Shown: piece after piece, positions 51,571 through 64,000 of the stretch
Position numbering within the stretch: the stretch's first letter is position 1
Layout: each line of letters opens with the position of its first letter
From: Siderastrea siderea
Taxonomy: Eukaryota; Cnidaria; Anthozoa; Scleractinia; Rhizangiidae
Assembly: GCA_964030785.1 (NCBI GenBank)
Contig: OZ034967.1
Coordinates: forward strand, 62,836,613 to 62,900,612
Direction of reading: 5' to 3'
Length of the DNA: 64,000 bases
Program-made: the position numbers and the translations under genes
Notes under the pieces: generated by a model
The model's input: the letters and a program-made list of their open reading frames with translations, nothing else
What the model was told of the DNA's origin: nothing
The model's database searches: none

Positions 51571-54500
51571 CAGTATTGTATTAGCACAATTGACCGTATA
51601 CCGCTTGCAGCCTTGCTGGATTTATGGCTACTAGTTCTTGCCATTTTTACCTTTATACCCCGTTCACAGACCGAGCTTTGAAAACTAAGTTAAGAAACGG
51701 AAACAGGTCAATCAAAAAACCCATTTTACTCCAAATAAATCGAAACAATTGCGTGCCAAAATTCATAAGTAGTGAAGCTTTATAGAACGAAACAAACCAC
51801 TGAAACAGAAAATACTGGTTCAGTTCATGATCCAACCGCATTTGTTGATGGAGTGAAAGTTCTAAAAAAAACCTGTTCTTGTAATTTCATTATGATAACA
51901 TTATAGGTTGACGTTGACGTACAGTAAACGTCAATCAGCCGGGGCTACATTTATGTTATGTGCACAGCTATTAATAACGCATCATTGTTATGGATTTTGG
52001 TGTAATAGTGACTTTCGGTCTTCAACTGAGGATGCACCCACCCTCTTATGCTATGTATATAGCTACATGCACAAAACTCGGCCGGTGTATCATGCGAGTT
52101 TTTATATAGAAACTAGTTCAATCTTGTGTGATTCAGCTTTGATTTAGCTACTGATGACATTGATATCCATTGAAATCTCTGATCACCTATAGCCTACGCT
52201 TAATTCGAGGTGAAATAAGAATCACTATGCTTCATAACGTTCAATGTATAACATTTACTTCCGGTCCTCTAAAACGTTAATCAGTTTATACTCATAGCAA
52301 AGCAAGTGACTGAAGAAATTGAGAATATTAGCAGATTATAGGGTGTTATTTTCAATTATCGCGCCAGTGTAAGTGAATAAAGAACTCTGAGCTATATTTC
52401 ATTTCACATGTGTATATCGTAGATCCCTCAGTTATGCAAATGAGCAATGTTCTGGAGTCAAGAATGCTCCCACACTGGGTTCCCTGTTCTTGCATTATCC
52501 GTTATTCGAAAACCAGTCCAGGTTCCGTTTCCGAGAAATTAGATTCACAAGGCGTGACTTAATGTTCGAGTTGACAACAATTCTGAAAAATCAACAGAAA
52601 AGACATAAAAATGAAAAAGAGGGTGGGGAAGGTGGAAAAAGGCTTAATCGATAACAAATTTTTTATAATTCTTTCTATTTAGGTTTAGGTTTGCAAGAAT
52701 CGAAAATGAAATTTTCTCCCAGAATTGTTACTTAGGTAGTTGCTATAACGTTTATGAACTGCTAAGGAAAGAACGAAAAATGTACAATTCATATTTGAAA
52801 CAACTACAAAACAGTTAAGATACATGTATTAGTACCACATGCATTTTCATGCAGGGTTCGTTCTGTACTGTTTAGAGAGGGTCTATTATACTCTGGCGGT
52901 TTGGCGGTTTAAGCCAACTCTGAGTGTGGGTTTGCGGTTACATTCGTCATAATGTGGCGGTTTACGGTTAAGAAATTATCGCGCGGTTGCGGAAAATTTT
53001 AACTTTATCACACGGTTTTCGGTCTTTGCGTGTTTGGTGGCTGTTCTTCAAACCATATGTGCGGTCGCTTTATTTTCCTTGAAGCTTCTTCCTAAAACAA
53101 AAGAGTGCCTTTTAGGGGTAGAGTAAGGCAGGAGAATTTCTGCTGTCTCCCTCTACAGGTCCCTGGAAGGAGGTAAGTTGATAAAAGGCCAGGCTTCAAA
53201 GCCAAAGAAAGCACATGGAAAGATGGCGGTCGTGGATCTTGAGTCAGATATTGTCAAAAAGGGTGACGGGCTTGTGCGACTCCCGCGCGCGTGTTTTACC
53301 TTTAAATGGCTTTAAAATTTAAGCCAGTAGTTGTAACTGCAGTTTTGATTTGTTATCCTTTTTTTAGTGTCTTAAAGAGTTACAGGCCTGTGCGACTCCC
53401 GCGGGCGTGTTTTAGCCTTTCTAAAGTTTTGCTGTCACGAGTATTTCTTTAAGGGAACGCCCTCTTTTGTAAGATATTAAGAAATGCCAGCTTTTCATGA
53501 GTATTGGTTTTAAGTTAGGCACTGCTAGGTGACATCGCCTTACAGAGGGCAAGAATTTCGGCCAGTTAAACTGAATTAAGATCTTTGTTTCTATCTTAGC
53601 CATGAAAATATTAGCGAAAGCAGCTGCCATTTTGGTGCCCATGGCAGTTCCATGCGTTTTAGGTAGTTTTTTCCATTAAATTGGAAGGAGTTCTCCCCTA
53701 AGATAAGTCTGAGCGCTCTTTGCAGTAGTCGTGTAGGGATGAGGTTCGTTTCCGTGGAATGCTTTGTATGCTAGGCTTCGAAACCGCGGCCACCATGAGT
53801 TTACGAATAACTCCCCTGCGCATATTACACAAGACCACTAAGCTGTGCTGGAAACATTGCACAGTAAAGGTAACCTAAAGTTTACACGCTTGTGTTACCA
53901 ATAAATTCATATCAGAAAGACCACAAGAGCACACACAACCCTCCAAATTTGAATTGTTATGTTTCGTTCTAACAACGTGCATTCTTTGAGTTCGGTGAAC
54001 TGCCCACTGAATGTCAAAACTATTGACGCTATTTGATCGCAGGTTGTTGTAAGGAATTAGAAAAAAGATGTTCTACGCTTAAGAGCTCGTGATCATTATG
54101 AGCAGAAGTACGATTATTATGCAAACATACGGTACAAATGTGTAAACTACTGTAAAAAATTGATTCTCTTTCGGTCATAAAGGCGGTTTCGGTCTTAAGG
54201 AGAAAACGAAAGCGGTTTGCGGTCTAGGAAGGATAAAATAAGGCGGATTACGGAATGTGCGACCCCCTATAATAGACCCTCTTTAGAAAAAGGCTCTGAG
54301 AGCGACTAGAAAAAATAGTTACTTACCATAACGAAACTATTTCTGAAAAAGTACGTTTTTTTTTCGGAATCATTCGCACTTCCTGAAAAACACTTTCTGG
54401 AAATTGCTACCTGTTTCGAGCCAATTTCGACTCGAAACAGGTAACAAGTAATAGGGTAAAGAGGCGTGAACCTTTTCGCTGTTGATTTATCACTGCAGCT

Positions 54501-57500
54501 TGAAAGCTGCCGGTCTTTCGGGGACCTAAATCACTTTAACTGAAATTGAAACTGAACTAAACTGAAGAAACTGAACTGAATAAAAGTAGGCCATAAATGT
54601 GCAGAATTTTAGATCCAGTGTAGATCATCTCATCAAACGGGGTAACTGGGCAAGTTGTTTCCAAGCCGATCAACGTTTATGTCTGTTCTTGATTTATAGA
54701 TGCCTTCGTTCCATTTAGCACCTCCCTCAAATAAACTCCCACCCCCTCCAATAATAATACCCTACCAAGTGTCATCAGGGCTTTCTGTCATCTTAGGCTC
54801 CTGCATGCGTAATTCATAGTATGAACTAAAAGGCTCGATAGCTGCGTGGCACTTTGGCCGAATAGTAAAAAAAAATATAGTGCGTCTCCTATCACTTCCT
54901 GTGCTTGTTATTGTCGCAGAGCTTCACACCGCGGACCTGTACATCGTGCAGAGTATCGGTCCAGTTTTAACTTTAAATTGGTTGTACTATATATTTCGGC
55001 TGAATCAACCATCTGAAAGCAATGGTCACACAACACAACTCCGCGGTATGGCCAGTACCCGCATCCATGTGCACAGCCATATCACCCGGGCAGTGGCAGC
55101 CATGGACAGTGCGTTGTGTTGTGTGACTATTGCTTTCAGATGGTTTATATTTCGGCTGGCCAAACCAGCCTTCTTCAGGTACAATGAGAATTTACATTGG
55201 AAGGGGTGTATATTTAGACCATGGTAATTATGTGATACCGGAAATACCGTGTAACGCTAAATTTTTGCGCGAGTTTAATTTTGCGGATGGTCGATTTTAA
55301 ACGTTTTGTCGGAACTAATTTTTGCGATTAGGACAGACTGGTTTTCGATTGCTGGGGAATAATTTTTGCGATTTTCAGGTAGTTGCGTTAAATTGGAATT
55401 ATAACATTTTTCGTTTTTATGTTGATTACCTTCAGACGATCCTTTTCTGTAAAGCTTTTAGCAGCTAAATACATGTAGTGTACCGACAGAAATTTCTAAG
55501 TTCATCGTTTTGTTTCTTAGAAAGAGCGAAAGAGACATTTTAAGTAAATGGACACCAACACGATTTTACATTACGTGCAAAAGCGATGTTTGAAAATAAT
55601 TTTACATAATTTCCACAGTGGAGTAAATTTTTGCGGAGAAACTTTTTGCAGCAGCGTTTATTTTGCAGATCGTGAAGAAACCCGCAAACATTTAGTGCCA
55701 CACGGTACGTGAAACTAACTTGATTGACAGTGCTATATTAAAGATGTGGCATGGACCTCAAAATTGAATTTTTTTTGCAATAGGACTTTGTGGGAAACTT
55801 CTACCATCATTTTTATAGGGCTTCAACGCCCTGACTTCAGTGTACATAAATGGCTTGATTGTGGAATTAACTAAAAAAGTTAGCCAGTTTTTTTCATTCG
55901 CTTTTTTAAAACTTTTTTCCCAGAACTTCCCAGGACGTAAGGTAAGAGGAAATAATTATAAGACAAAGAGTCACTTAGTGAAACATATTTCAAACATGTA
56001 TGTACTTTTTTAGTTCATTGCACCCATAAAAAGTACTTAAATATTGACGAAAATTTCAGACCAATGGATTAAAATGCAACGGAGTTGCTTTATTCCAAGA
56101 AATTCTATTATTCGAGAAAAACGGTCTTAAAGATAAAGGAATGAATTCTCGACAGGAATTCGTCGCTTATTGTCCTAAAGCTATTGTCAAATGAAATTAA
56201 TCACATCGAAATTCAAGTTGAACGGCATTCCTGTTAAAAAAAAACACACATGTTTTCTGTAAGAACTGGGACAGATTTTGTCAATTAAAACGCAGACACC
56301 AAAAATCTCTCCTCTGCTCAGGCAGGTGTTTCTTCTCTAGAAGAACACTGACGTTGGTTTGTGCAGGGAAGCGGGGGGGGGGGGGGGAAGGGTAGGGTAT
56401 AGAAATTCATTCTTTTGCATTTAATAAATGTAAATAATGGTTGCTATGGTCGTTGCTATGGAAAAATCCATACTGCTGTTCAGATTTCATCAATTTCACC
56501 GACTTAATGCTAGAAATCAAGTGAAATACTGTCACGGTAGTATTGACAAGTGATTAAAGGCTACAATTTTGCCGTTTTTTTAAAAAAAAGACTTTTGCAA
56601 TCCAAACCTCGAATTCTAGGGTACCATTCCACCTTAAATGAAACGAAATAAAAAATAATGATAATAAAATTAAAAAAATAAAATAAAAGGAAATTAGCTA
56701 ATATGTTTCTTCGTGGATGTTAAGACCATCAGGATCAATTGTTTTGGACCGTTTTGGACCGTTTTCTGAAGAGAAGAGGCGCCAGAATAAATGAGGGAAG
56801 TCACCGGATTCTCGACAGTGAGAAAGTCCTTTCTTGTGAGAATAGCTCAAGGGCTACGCTGCAGCTCGGCGAGACAAGAGAGCAGGCTAAAACGCAACCA
56901 CTTATAACTTAGTATGCTGTATTTCCTAACTTACAACAAGGAATTAACTTCTTTCTTCTACATTTTTTTTGCCTTAGGGCTAGATCTTACTTGCAAAGCC
57001 CTCCACATTCTCATTCTATACAATTGCAATTCTCGTTATTTTTAAAGTTTATCTCAGTGTTAATTGTATTTAAATGTTTTATTGAAATGTTGTGCAAATC
57101 AATATTGACAGTTGAGGAGCAATTACCCTATAATTAAAATTAAAAGCTTAATTTCTTTGCCGGAAAAGCTTTTACAGTACCAAAGGAGCAACTAAGCAAC
57201 AAATAAAATAATACATAATGAGCTTGTATTTCTGGTACAGTTTTAAAGTTAACTACTGTAACTAAAATGGAACTGACGTTCAAGGTTCCGCCAGCGCCTT
57301 ACTCTTAATCGTAAGAGCTACTTAAAAATAAAAGTAAATATGAAAGTCCAAGTTTGCTTAACTTGATTAATAAGAAGTTGGAAAAACACTAACGTTAGCT
57401 CATGTCAAAAGTCGAGACGACGTGCTCCAAGTTAAAACAATAAAACTAAAACAAGGGGTAAACCTATCTCAATAAATCGGCTGGGTCAAACATAATGTGA

Positions 57501-57934
57501 AATAGTAATTAAAACATAACCCATATTTTAAGATCATGAAGATGATACGGCTCTCCAGCTGCGTCTTAAAACTGTCCCTCTCAAATTGTGGTAGAATTCG
57601 TATTGCTCTAAATTATTTAGATGCATACCATGATGAAGGAAACGAGTTTTGCAATCCTTAAACTCCTTAGAACGTAAGTATACTAAGTACGAAATAGGTT
57701 CTAAAACTATTTTCAAGTATTGTGTTAAAATTTTAACCTTCCTGTTGAAGGAGGGGCGCCTTAGGATTATTGCCGGTCTGATAGACACATACCAAAAGCC
57801 TAACACCGGACAACTTGTAGGGTAATTGAGAGAAGCCCTCAAACTTTAAGATTACGAAATCTTCAGCCAAAGACCTAACTCATAGTCTTCTAGTTTAATC
57901 AACTGATCTTTCCGCCCATGCCGTGCGATATTAA
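51571..57934. repeat. Right copy of the segmental duplication, first part
   Basis: Collinear with 35801-40766 except for the insertion at 52877-54281. It includes the duplicated hairpin (55005-55150), a G-run near 56376 and the 102-residue open frame at 57534-57842 on the minus strand. No gene of known type. Confidence 0.85.
52877..54281. mobile_element. 1.4 kb TIR element with 6-bp target duplication TTTAGA
   Basis: The ends GAGGGTCTATTATA and its exact complement are flanked by TTTAGA at 52871-52876 and 54282-54287. The paralogous position in the left block (near 37104) reads CTGTTTAGAAAAAGG without insert, an empty site. The termini are rich in 'GCGGTTTGCGGT'-like phrases. No transposase is seen; the superfamily is unknown. 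Confidence 0.8.
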
Positions 57935-59089
57935 GAGGCAATGTCCACTAAGACCGAGCGAAATCGAAAATATGTGGCACATGATGAAAAATCAAAATTC
58001 TCCGTTTTTCGCCCAGAGATACCTTATGGTAGCTCTAGAAACGTGGTGGCATTTTTTGTTGAGAAACTATTTTTAAACCTCCAAAAAATTTAAAAACCGT
58101 TACCGCACTACGTGTCTCTACAAACACCCCGAATAAACGCAAATCATACCTTCTCGTAAACTTCGCTCTGTTTAATTCGCGTCACGGAACAATCCTGTTC
58201 TGAGCTTATAAATTTGCTGTTGAAGAGTTTACAAGTAATTTGAGTCAAATTATTCTTTTGTGGATTAATTTTCAAGGTCATGGCAGGCTGCTGAAAACCA
58301 CTAAAATTGGCTTGCTTTGAATTCTCAATTTGGCACAGTTTTTCAAGAGAAAGTTTCCCTCCCCGGTAAAACACCGAATCACTTGAAATTCAGAATTCTT
58401 GAAAGAGGAAATGCCGTTCTTAAACCAGGTTTAAAAATTAGTTTCGGGCTCTTTATCAGCGCCGAGTACAAACGCTCTCAAAATCCCGATAATTACAACA
58501 TTAACACGTCAACGATTGGCACATACCTACGACCAAATAACCGAAAATGTGGACATTTCTTCTATTTTGGTCGGTATTCGGTTGTAATCCACAGCAGAAA
58601 GGTAATGTCTAGCTCACCTGAATATGGTATTGTCTAAATATCAGGTTCTGTGCGTACTCTTTCATAATAACCATCTTGGCGTCCGGGGTCAACAACATCA
58701 CTGAAGCATCGCGTATTGGCAATCATCCCAAATGACTTATTTCCATCCCGCCTCCTTTTGTTAAAATGAAGAACCTTCAGGAATAAAATGATTTTGCCTT
58801 ATTTGAACTTCAAAAGAGTTTTCTCCTATAAGACGTCTTTTCTTGATCTGTATTCGTTGTAAAATTTCGAAACGATAATTCCTTGCCGAAAGCTTACAAG
58901 CCTGTTTAGTTTGAGTCACGCAACAAAATGTCACGCACTTTATTTTACCTGACGTCGGGTTTGACTTGGAGGGGGAAATGCACAGGAAACAAAACAAAAC
59001 AAAAAAAACAACAAGCAAGCAAGCAAAAAACAAACAAACAAAAACAAAGCAATGAGAACTTTGAAAACCTGTGGACCCAAGGACCGATT

Positions 59090-59524
59090 ACGGTCAACTG
59101 CCGCTTATAAGCCCTGGGCTTATACAACTTTGTAAGGGTTTTGGGTGGGCTTATAAACGGAGGGGCTTATATCTGGGGGGGGCTTCTAAGTTTCGAAATG
59201 AGCCACAGCAGTGTTGATCGAAATACGTTTTTAATTTACCAGTTTTCAATTAACCTTTGAAACCTCACAATAAATCGAATTCGTTTCAATTTTAATTTAA
59301 CAACAAAATCAAAACTGTAACAACACGAACGTAACCGGAACGCAACAAAACAGAAGCTCAGAGTTCATCTTCGCAGTGTTCTGTGAGAGTGCTTAATATT
59401 AAGGAAACAGGGAAAACTAGAGGGCGACTTATATCCGGTGGAGCTTATACCGGATGTATTTTTTTGTTTACAGGTAGATGGGCCTATAACTGGGAGGTTG
59501 GGCTTATAAGTGGCAGTTAACGGT
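59090..59524. mobile_element. MITE inside the TTAA element
   Basis: The ends ACGGTCAACTGCCGCTTATA and the complement of ...TATAAGTGGCAGTTAACGGT form a 26-bp inverted pair. The interior repeats 'GGGCTTATA'. It is non-coding; the exact target duplication could not be fixed. Confidence 0.6.
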
Positions 59525-59894
59525 ATTTATGTATTTATCAGTATCATTAGAGGCAGTGAAGCCTTGCCAAAACCTTGCCAGTTGCTAGGGCTTTGAAAAA
59601 GAAATTGTTACTAGGTCTCTATGCATTGGTCTTCAAAAATTGTTCAAGACAGGAGTGAGAATGTAAACATGTATGTTGAGTTTACTCAAGACCAGGGGGT
59701 GTGGCCAGGGGTGCCGTAACCGTCCTTTTCGTTCTTTATAAGCTTATGAAACCATTTTATGGCAAACCTAGCGGATTACAATTTTATACATGAAACTCAA
59801 AATTAAGTTGAGTTTGAAACTCAACTCATGTGGAGACTCATCATGACAAGGAGTCCTAATGTTTAGGGGTCTTTGTCGCTTTCCACCTGATCTT

Positions 59895-60160
59895 CTGAGC
59901 AGTGCGGGTGACGAAGGTGGAGAACCAACCTTGTGACGAATGGCTAACGCTCGAAACGTCAGCTTTCAATCTCTTCACGGTGGCTCAATTTACCTTATCA
60001 ACTCAGTTGATAAATACAAAGTTTTGTGTTTCGCTTCCCCACCGATGCAGCACCACAGTTTCTCTAGAAACTAACCCCCTTTTTTGTCAAGAGACAGTTG
60101 GTTGTGCGATTTTTCTGCGTCTTCTCACGGCTGAGGAGAACGAGCTCGGTTTCGCTTAGA
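59895..60160 (+). mobile_element. Penelope-like / retrozyme tail relic with decayed hammerhead motif
   Basis: The sequence GTGACGAATGGCTAACGCTC followed by GAAACGTC and 'AGCTTTCAATCTCTTCACGG' resembles the end region of Penelope-like retroelements and retrozymes, which carry minimal hammerhead ribozymes. The core pieces are GUGACGA (59933-59939, consensus CUGANGA), a weak stem II, GAAA (59953-59956) and the cleavage triplet GUC (59958-59960). The first core C is G here and one stem II pair is lost, so it is likely inactive. It lies inside the 5.2 kb TTAA element. Confidence 0.45.
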
Positions 60161-62504
60161 GCACTCCTATGGACGGTAGACTATCAGATGACAGGGCCTT
60201 AGATTTCAGCGCAGTTATTGGTCTTATAGGTCCCACGCCATATGCTCTTCATACACGGACGGATTCTTTCTTTAGAAAACTGTATATTCACACCATCGAT
60301 CTTCCAAGTGGTAACTAAACGGCTTGCAATGGACGCGCACCGGATGACACTTAAGGATGGTTCTCCACCGGGATCTTGATATCGTGTCCGGAGTTTAGGA
60401 GGACAAATGTATCCGACTTAGTCTCCACCAGCGTTGCGGTCGCAGGCTCCCTTCCTTCCATGGGGAGGGAAGGGAGCCAAGAGTTTGAACACCACGCCCA
60501 GCTCTGCTCCTAGTACTCCTGCGCAAACTATGGTAGCCCTGCAGGCCCTACAGTGGTAGCAGCCAGCGCTGTCTTGCCGGAAGCTGACTGTCTTCAGGGC
60601 TGGTATGGTAGTGTTAATCTGCTTAATGACCTCTGCCATCACAGCGAGGAATGCACAAAAGTGGGTATGAGAAAAAAGTGTACTTACCAGAGCCCACTGG
60701 ACGGAAGACACCGATGTGTTGCAAAATAGCTTTGGACTCCGACTTGCCATTTCCACGGTCTGCTTTTCTCACTTTCCCGTTCGAGGCATACTTAGACAGC
60801 CCTGGTAGAACTCAACATGACCAACGTTGATTAGTTCCCTCTGCGCTATTCCCAGACAAGAGCGATGGGCTGGGCAAATGGTCCATGTTAAGAATACTAA
60901 TTAAAAATACTTTTGCGCGTGATAAAAGAAAATCAACGAAGCTCAACTTCTGAGTGGATATCGCTGATTCCAACACTGCAAGTGTGACCCGAAAAGTCTT
61001 TTTTCCAACTGGAACAGCAACTGCTTGTTCATATCGCTTGTAAGAGGCGCAAACGCCTGCAGCTAGTTTCTGAAAAGAATAAATGACCTCTATTCGCAGC
61101 CAAGGGAGATAATGGTTTGATTGGCTATTGTACTCGGTAACAGGGATCCTGTCTGCGAGAACTCCAAAGAACCTATCCTTTTACAATGGTGCGATATAGA
61201 GGAAGCGCTCTACAACTGCTGCGTGTTAAATCTGGCGTTTTCCTTTTTTTTCTTTTTTTTTTAACGAAAATTATCAGTTTTTGAACATTTACTCAAAGCC
61301 GATCCGCACTTAAGACATTTTGCCTAGTTTCCAATAATGCCGCACCTGAAATTCTCACACGCCTGATTTCCAACAAGAAAATTATTTCAGCAAATGGCAG
61401 CTTCTCGAGGCGCCTTCTTCGACGCAACACTGGTGGCTTGCAAGTAATATTGAAATCCTTCACCGTGAAATTAATTAGACTTGAAAAGTCGAACTCTTGA
61501 AATTTGCTATTTTAGACTATCGGAAGCTAATACTTTCTGCTTCTAGTGAACACGTGACAATTTTTTCCTCTCGCCAGAGCGTCACAAAATGTACATCTAT
61601 GTAATCGGCAACTTCCTTTTCACAGGTCAGAATTGCGTAGTGAATAGTCCCGTCATATGTAGTATCACTCTATTTTACTAGTCGAAAGATATTTCAGGCA
61701 TAACTTCGGCGGTGTAACAGGACACCAAACAGGAGGACGGAATATAAGTAAACAAACACAGTTGTAGCCAAGTGCTACGCATTGAAAACTTACGATTATA
61801 GAGAAAAGTGAACTTCAAATTTTCAGGAAACTTGTAAAAAACAAATGGATGCCTTCTTTGTTAACCTTCGATATGCTTTAGTTTAAATCCTGGAAAAAAA
61901 TTCAGCTATCTCTGCGGTTTGTTTTTACATTGAGGCAGTCCGGCATCTGGGATGAAAACGGGAAAGGATCATTCCGGTCGAGTTGCTGAAACAAACGCCA
62001 TCACTATTTACATCGCCTTCTATCTTGTGTAATTTTTTTCATAGCTTAAGTTATTTCAGACGTCCTAATCTTTCGATTTTTTTCCCATTTTTGCAATCCA
62101 TCACCAAAACCTATCCTGTGACTTGACCAGAACCCGTTGCGTGACAGACAAATTTAGTTAAATCAGACCATAATAACAGTGCGGTTTCTGAGATGAATGT
62201 TGAGATCACTGCAAAGTTATTTAGTTTCTTGAGGGAATTAACACTGGGAGATTTTAAAAATTCATTTGCCATTCGTTAAGGGATGCGAATGTGTTGGCGG
62301 AGTCTTTATTCATTAGTTGAAAGTCAATCTGGAGATACCAGGAGATAACGGTCGATTCCACGCGTCAAGATGGCCCTTGGACAGTACACCTAAAACTTGA
62401 CAAAACCTGACATTTAGACAAAATCTTATTCAAGGTAAGCTAGATATGACCTTTATCCTGTACTTTTCATCCAAATACCAAAGGACACAAGGAAAAAATT
62501 CCAA
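60161..62504. other. Interior of the TTAA element, no gene seen
   Basis: The longest frame, 60418-60756 on the minus strand, has no recognisable domain. The sequence may be captured host DNA or a decayed transposase region, but I cannot identify either. Confidence 0.4.
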
Positions 62505-63119
62505 GTTTTCGGCTATTCGGTCGGAGGCACGCGCCTATTGTTTGTACTGGTTGACAGGTTAATGTTGTGATTATCAGGATTTTGAGAGCGTTTGTACTCG
62601 GCGCTGATAAAAAGCCCGAAACTAATTTTTAAACCTGATTTTAGAATGGTATTTCGTCTTTCAAGAATTCTGAATTTCAAGTGATTTGGTGTTTTACCGG
62701 GGAGGAAAACTTTCTCTTGAAAAACTGTGCCAAATTGAGAATTCAAAGCAAGCGAATTTTAGTGATTTTCAGCGGCTCGCCATGACCTTGAAAATTAATT
62801 CACAGATCTAAAACAGGACTCAATTACTTCCTACACACTTTATAAGCAAACTTCCATGCTTAAAATGGGGGTTTTCTGGGGTGCAAATCAAACAGAGCGA
62901 AGTTTACGAGAAGGTATGATACACGTTTATTTCGCGTGTTTACAGGACACGTGTGGCGTAAACATGTTAAATTTTTTTTTCGGGCTTAAAAAAAAAATTT
63001 CAAGAAAAAAATTCCACCACGTTTCTTAGATTGCTATAGGGTATCCGTGGAAAATTTATGAGGGAATTTTATTTTTCATCATGTGCCGCCACTCGCTCGA
63101 TGTTAGTGGACATCCCCTC

Positions 63120-63887
63120 TTAAGGGGTGGCCATCATGTACTCAAGTAAAAATTCTTCACAAACTCGTTATCAAAATTGGCAACAAGAAACTTGTGCTTG
63201 CAGTGAATAAACTAATGGCTGAGAATAAGGAAACGTGTTCGCCATTTTAAGCAAAGTTGTGCAATTGAGGGGGAGGAAATAAAACGAAAATAACGGGAAC
63301 AAATTAAAAAGAACGCCAACAGAAGCTAAATTGAAACAAACGAAGAATGTGCAAATTTGTACCACACCTTGACTGAAAAACATTTGTCCTAAAATGACGA
63401 AAAAGACTTGTTGAGATATTAACGCTTCGATGGCGAGGTATGGAAGGACGAATACGTACAGCGAGAGTCATTGCATTTAACGTAACAGGATCTGCTCTAA
63501 AACCCTACTGACTAATCACGGAAAATGTCCGTAACCGGGTAACATGCCTCGACAAAAATAACGTCATGTCTGGAAATAATGTTTGTTTTAATGTATCTTA
63601 AAAAGACAGCCTAAATTAGAATTAATTGGACTTCTTATTGCCATTTATTTTTCAAGTGTGCATTTTTTCTGGCATCATACCTCGATATAAATAACGTTAT
63701 GACAGGGCATAATGTTTGCTTTTCTACCGAGGCATGTGCAATTTATACCCACTCTTAAAAGTAACGCGAGCTCTGCTTTTAGAGAGAAATGCTGTAATCA
63801 AAGAGAGCGAAATAAACTATTAGACAACCGTATTGGATGAATTTGGCCAATGATGTGGCATCATCATCATCATCATCATCATCATCA

Positions 63888-63923
<36 letters not shown>

Positions 63924-64000
63924 TGATGATGATGATAATGATGATGATGATAGTGGCAGGTTTAATTGAGTCGGTGATGTAAATCAAAGCACGTCTTAAT
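63120..64000. repeat. Right copy of the segmental duplication, second part
   Basis: Collinear with 40763-41481 and then, skipping the hAT insertion, with 43190-43343. It contains the ATC/GAC microsatellite at 63860-63951. The window ends inside the homologous block. Confidence 0.85.

Larger units (their letters stand above)
57935..63119. mobile_element. 5.2 kb DNA transposon with ~615 bp TIRs and TTAA target
   Basis: TTAA stands on both sides (57931-57934 and 63120-63123). The left-hand duplicate has a single TTAA at 40763-40766 as an empty site. The termini GAGGCAATGTCCACTAA and GAGGGGATGTCCACTAA (complement strand) open inverted repeats reaching to about 58552 and back from about 62505. 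Each TIR keeps an open frame beginning MNSQFGTVFQEKV (58317 plus, 62746 minus). A TTAA target is the mark of piggyBac and Kolobok elements. No transposase frame is visible in the 3.9 kb interior, so it is probably non-autonomous. Confidence 0.8.

Noticed and set aside
60418..60756. 112-residue frame on the minus strand with several Cys
   Set aside because: The Cys spacing fits no zinc-binding motif I know, and it lies inside a non-autonomous transposon without support from a second copy.

Overview
The window looks like nuclear DNA of an anthozoan cnidarian, most likely a stony coral. It is AT-rich, intron-bearing and dense in short DNA transposons. It carries three gene types typical of such genomes: a Pmp-like beta-helix repeat protein, an ezrin/radixin/moesin (ERM) gene, and AID/APOBEC-like deaminases. 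The species call is inference from gene content.

Layout. (1) 1-3740, minus strand: the 3' part of a large secreted or membrane Pmp-like protein. Its GGAI-type repeats are broken by four apparent frameshifts, and its Cys-rich C-terminal region is open to the window edge. (2) 3756-12089: gene-free, with a decayed LINE fragment and small nested repeats. (3) 12090-29037, minus strand: a complete 15-exon ERM gene (563 residues when spliced). Its introns hold a three-level nest of repeats, a 1.1 kb foldback and a hairpin MITE. (4) 29038-34117: intergenic, with a TIR element containing a second TIR element that has a 9-bp target duplication. (5) 34424-51570, plus strand: an array of four intronless genes coding for a short NHL-type propeller fused to a cytidine-deaminase-like domain. 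Copies A (34424-35800) and C (47897-49246) are intact. Copy B is 5'-truncated, frameshifted and interrupted. Copy D has a nonsense codon and a deletion of the whole catalytic core. (6) 51570-64000: a second version of the 3' flank of copy A. The two blocks differ mainly by three transposon insertions, each with an empty site in the other block.

The array is the most noteworthy system. The zinc-binding set (HAE, PC, downstream Cys) is kept in A and C, and the propeller fusion suggests a ligand- or RNA-guided deaminase. Deaminases of this superfamily often act in antiviral or anti-transposon defence, and this one is surrounded by mobile elements and decayed paralogs. The role is inferred. The window ends inside the duplicated block about 600 bp before the place where another copy would be expected.
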